Part shown: positions 51,401 to 57,400 of the stretch, piece after piece
Position numbering within the stretch: the stretch's first letter is position 1
How the letters are laid out: every line of letters starts with the position of its first letter
Assembly: GCA_032207245.1 (NCBI GenBank)
Contig: CM063507.1
Coordinates: forward strand, 94,056,046-94,120,045
From: Pardosa pseudoannulata
Taxonomy: Eukaryota > Arthropoda > Arachnida > Araneae > Lycosidae
Reading direction: 5' to 3'
Length of the DNA: 64,000 nt
Translations under genes and position numbers: made by a program
Notes under the pieces: model-generated
Seen by the model: only the letters and a program-made list of their open reading frames with translations
Database searches by the model: none
What the model was told of the DNA's origin: nothing

Positions 51401-54400
51401 CACCCTCCATTCTTCGTTTAATTAAAATCTGCATGACTGTTAGCTATTAGGAAAGGGCAGCTGACTTTATTCTTTAAACCTTTTCAATATGCAAAAGATT
51501 ATTTATTTATCAAATAAGTTTTCTAGCTCATGACCATAAAAAGTACTAATAAACTAAAAGTATTTTCATAATTTTTTTAAGAATATCAAGGAAAGGAATT
51601 CTGAATTACTACAGTAATACACTGAAAACATATATGTATTTGAAGATTTTCTTTATTATTAATACTGCATTTCTGACTAGAAAATGTAAAAGAATGTTAT
51701 AAACATTAACAAATATTTTATATATTCTTTGACCAGTACTTATCACCTGTACTGGTGTTCTTAGAACCGGTTTTGGGCAAATATAACTCCGAACTTACAA
51801 AACTCGAAAGTAAGGAGAATATGGCTAAAACTGATAGGAAGTGAAGAAAGCAGATTGCATCAATGTAGAAATTGATTGCATTCTAATTTAAATATTAACA
51901 GGCTTACAACTGCTGAGGTACTTTAAAAAAGGTGAGAAAAGTGACAAATACAGAATAAGTGACTAAAAAGTAACTAAACATTGAAAAAAAAAGTGATTTT
52001 TTTTCTCTTCTTGATTAGAGATGCTATTATTAAGATTTTTCTATTTATTTCAACTCTAAATCAAATGATTCATGCAAGACATGATTTTAGCGTCAAATAC
52101 AAAAAAATAAAAAATTTTGTTTAACACAACTCAACATTGCTTTTTACTCAAGAAAATCTATAAATTAGATTTGAATACATACAATACATTAATTTTATAA
52201 TCACAATTTTCTGCATATATTAATGATGTTTTGAAATACGGGCATTGCTAGATTAGAGTATCTAAACAAAAATTGTGAAGAAAAAAAGAAATGTCTGCTT
52301 TGACGTAAATTACTTCAATGTATTAAATGTACATTTCAGTACAAATGTAGATTTCAGGAACTTCTTTACGACTTTTTAAAATCACTAAATTCTGGAAACC
52401 ATATGACTAATCAAATTTTAATGAGAAAAATAAGATTAGAGCATGACATTCTTGGTCTTTTATTAAAATATTTTGTTATTAATTCAGATTTTCTTTTTTC
52501 AACAACAGACTTTTGCTGTGATACACCATGAAAAAAAGTGACTGTTTACTTAAAAAAGTGACTAAAAGTGATCAATTGTAAAAAAAGTGACTAAAGGTGA
52601 GAAAAGTGATGGAATTGCAAGCCTGTATTAAGGAGTTTTTAAGGACCTTGGACGAAAATTAAGTAGTTTTAAGGGTCCTTAAAAATGACTTAATAATAGT
52701 CCTTAAGGAGTTCTTAATGACTTTTAAGGACTGTGAGAACTCTGTTTAAATTCTTTACATTTAGCAATACTTTTCTTCCATGTTACAGGATTACTCATCT
52801 TTGCAAAAGCACTACAATTGAAGGGTGAAAATGGTAATTCCTGGGCTCCAAATGCAATAAAAATTGATCAACAATGAGGATATTTTAGCACTGTCTATTC
52901 ATAAGCCTATTCTACTTGTTGAGTTGTTAAGGGTATGGTATTTAAGATGAATGAGGTATGCCAAGAAATAGAAAGTTTTCAAAGCTTGCACCATTCTTTT
53001 TACTATAATATTGGACTTTGGTCGAAGAGAAACTTCTTTTGTTTTCTCTTACTGCCCTTTGTTACATTTATCTCTTTTCTTGTGTACCTGCAATTTTCCT
53101 GGAAACTACTACTATCTAGAAAGAGCTACAGGGTGAGTAGTGAAGTTCAACTAAAGAAATGGTTCTTATGAAAGTTCTCTTATCAGTACCAAGCAAGTGC
53201 ATGAATACACTATGAAGAAGTATAACAAAACCCAGATAACATGTTCTTGGGACAAAAATATTTCCTTATTCACAGAAGTATTTTCTTAAATTGTGTCTGG
53301 AATAGTCAATTATAGTACAGCAATAACCCAATTTTAGAATTATGCATTACAAAATATAGACCCACATACATGGTTGGAAAAAAATCATTTAAAAAAAAAA
53401 AAAGATTTATTTGATTTAAATCAGATTTTTTTCGATTTAAATCAGATTTATTTGATTTTTTTCTGATTTCTAATAATCATTGTTAAGTGTTTATATTTTT
53501 TGCAATATACATGGAATAGTTTGTTTTAAGTAACAACTTATCTATCTAGTATATTCTATACAACGATTACCTAAAATTAAATGCATAAATTTTAATCTTA
53601 ATACATTTCATTATTTTGTAATTGGATGGTGCAAACTAAATAAGATGTAAATTTAAAGAACAAATTAAATATTCATTTAGTGCAAACTATTTATTAAAAA
53701 AACAAATTCACAATTATTTCAATATTTTTTAAGTAACGAATTATGGATTTAACTGTTTCAATAAAAACACTAGTTGCAATGTCGTATCCACTCTTAATTG
53801 GTTACGAAGGTTAGAATGAAAAATACCAAAAGAAGAAAACTGTATTTCCATTCTAGCAGATAATGTGACGGCTGTTGTTATTTGGGAGACAAACTGGATT
53901 TCAAGTCCTGTAATACTCTCTTTACCCCCCATTACATAAAATGAATTCCACTAGTCATAACTAGTCGTACCTACCCCTACTACATACTTTCTGATAACAA
54001 CCCCTAAATTCTTAGAAAACATACTATCTATTTACACTTATTTACTTATTGGTAATTCTGTGCTGACTGATTCCCAATTCTCCTGTCTTTCAAATTAGGT
54101 TTTAAGAAAAGTGAAAAAAAAATGGATTTAAATCAATGATTTTTTCAAAAAAATCAACTGATTTAAATCATGATTTAAATCAGCTGATTTAAATCATGCC
54201 AACCCTGCCCACATAGACTTATTTATTGCAAATATAATATTCTCATTTATAATACTAATGAGAAAGAAAAGGGGAAGTCATAGCAATATTTTTGATGAAT
54301 TAAAAGTTGCAGGATTTTTATTTTAATTATAGTATGAAAATTTAAATTTTATTTTTTATATGAATATGAAATGTCATTTTCATGTTTTTTTAATTATTAA

Positions 54401-57400
54401 AAACCAATTAATGAAATTATACCCAAATATGAATATTAAAAATTTTTTTAATCAAGTCTTTTCTAGACTATTACTGATAAAAATAGTCATTCTAACATAT
54501 TGATGAGTCTATAGTAAATAGTTAATAAATTGTAATCTATATATATATAAATGAATTTGTGTCTGTATGTACTCAATAGACTCAAAAACCAAGCCTTCAA
54601 TCACTGTGAAAATTTGGGAAATTCTTAGGTATATCCCTGGGAAGGTTTTTGTAAATTTTTAACGTTCGAAATCCATTCCTTCCCCCTTTTTCGAGTATTT
54701 CATGTCATTATTCCAAGCATTATTTTCCCCGGTTAAATGCAAACAATTTTTTAATTTATTGCATCATAACTAAGCGAAAGAAGCAATATTTCTAGCAATG
54801 TGACTTCATCCCAAGTAATTGTTTTAAATGCAGTTTTCCCTGGTTAAAAGCATGAGATTAAAATTTTTAATTTATCACATAGTAAATAGGGGGAAATATT
54901 TTTCTATCCTTATGACGTCATTCCTTTAAATATCTCATTTATTCATTTCTTATTTTATATTATTTAAACATTGTCTGCGTAGTATCAATTCGATTTGACC
55001 TGGAAATTGAGATATAAAGTGATTAACTTTCATTTCTATGTGACGCAAATTATAGAATTTTATATGAGAGCTAATTTTATATTTAATTCTTGGTTAATTT
55101 TTAAGTTACAATGAAATGTTTATCAACAATATTCTAACAACAAAAAAAATCACAAATTTCAGTGACTGATGGGGAAATAAAAGCATTTTATATAGTTATC
55201 TTCATATTCATATGGTTGTCGATATGAATGTGTGTTACTGTTTTATACAAAACTATGTGGTTTGTCATAAATTTACTTAATTTTGGAAAACATTCATTAC
55301 CACCAACAAAATTAGCCTCTGCTTCCTACCACGTAATATGGCAAGATCTATTAACGTTACTAATCAGCGTACAGTAGTAATGCAGTAATGTAATTTAGGG
55401 TTAGACTTATATTTTACCATAATAAAAGTCTGAACAACTTTAATATGACACAAATTCGAACATAAAAACTGAATATTGTTATAATACACTTATAATAGAA
55501 ATATATAAATATTCCAATGACTCGAACTGAACTGTGACGAATTTAAAGAGTGATAAAGGAAAAAAAAATCTTTGTTTAAAAGTAATATATTAAGTTCACC
55601 GTAGCGAAGCACGGGCAAACTTGCTAGTTAAACAATAAAATTATTTAATGATTAAAAAGTAAATTGTTCCTAATAGTCTCTAGAAAAAATGAATTATTAA
55701 GTAATTAACAATAGCTAGTGTATAATAGTGGATGCCTTGCTGCGATTATCAAATAACACTAATTTTTACAAGTTTTTGACACAACAAACCAAAGTTAAAA
55801 CTGGGTAAACTATCACATGTCAAAAACCAAACCATGTGAAACATGTATATACACACAACTTTCTTAGTAAGTGTTGGTGGGTGCTCAGTTAAAATAGATG
55901 AGAAAGTATTGAAATAAAACTAGTGAATCACAAACAGGTGACAATAAAAATATATTTACTTGTAATCATACAAGTAGTTGGGGAAAAAGATAAAGAACAA
56001 ACAGGTCTTGGGTGAGTTCAAAGAATGTTGTTTGTATTGTAAAATAACTAGCTGAAAAGATGATAGATAAGGTGAATAAATTCTTTGTTTTGAATATTGC
56101 AAGAAAAGAAACAGAAATTTCCTAGACATCTGATTAAACCACATATATAGCTGACAATATTCTAACAAATTGAAAAGGCATTTATATATATTTAATATGC
56201 AGCCAGTAATAATCTAAGTACACAAAACAAATAAATAAATAAATAAAATAAAATAAATTACTGTTTCTGCAGCTCCTAATATATCCAGTCTGTCTCTGAT
56301 AGCAGGAGGTATGGCAAGTTTCTGAATCTCTGTGGGATTTTGAAATTTTAAATCCTGAAGAGCTTTAAGGACCAAATCTGGTACAAAACAGTTACACCAA
56401 GCAGACATATCTGGAAAGTTAAATTATATTAAAATTATTTATTTATTTATTGCACATTTTGACACCAAAAATAAATAGTCAAATATCATTATAGTGAATT
56501 CCCGATATTATATTTGGTTATATTGTTACTCTTGCCAATTGAACTCCTATTTTACTAATATTATTTTAGATGATTATATCATGAACTGAAATTTTCCTTC
56601 TACAGCCTTTTTACCAGTTTTTTAAAGATAATTTTATACATAGGTATCACACATAGGTCTAATTGTAAACTTCATAATAGGTGGAATTTAAAGGGAAATG
56701 GTTTGGACCACTACGGTCTACTGTTTTGCAATTGAGAACAGAAATTACTGCTTAAAGCTGATTCAGAATGACAACAAACATCCATGCCAATAACAGGATT
56801 GTAACTTGGAAACTCTAGTACTAAACAGTTATTAATTAACTGTATATTATCAAATATTTATCAAAATGTGAATAAATTTTGGTAACATGATTTAGACATA
56901 TTAAGGAATAATTTAAAATAAAAATCTAAAACTCACAATTTTTTATTTATTTATTTTGCCAAATTGGAGGTATTAATTTCCCATATATAATCAAAATGTA
57001 CTCAATAAAAAACTACCTTTTTTACCAAACAAAAAAAGGGGGTGAGTACAATATTTTGAAATTATTTATTTCCAATAACATTAAAATTAAGTAATAATCA
57101 ATTGATTAGTAAATTATACACTCAAAAGCCAAAACATTATGACCACCTGTCAATAACGAGTTGGCCCACCTTTGGCAAGCAACATAGCTTCAACCCGACA
57201 GTCTCCAACGATCTTTTTCTTTGATAACATGTAGACGTCCAACACCTACGTCGTCTACAGTTGGTTTCACCATCAATCATCCACTTTGCATAAGTACTGA
57301 TAACTGTAGATCACGAACAACCCAAGAGTTGTGCAGTTTCAGAAATACTTGTTCCGAGCCATTACAATCTGCCCTCTATCAAAAATGCTTAGATCCACAG

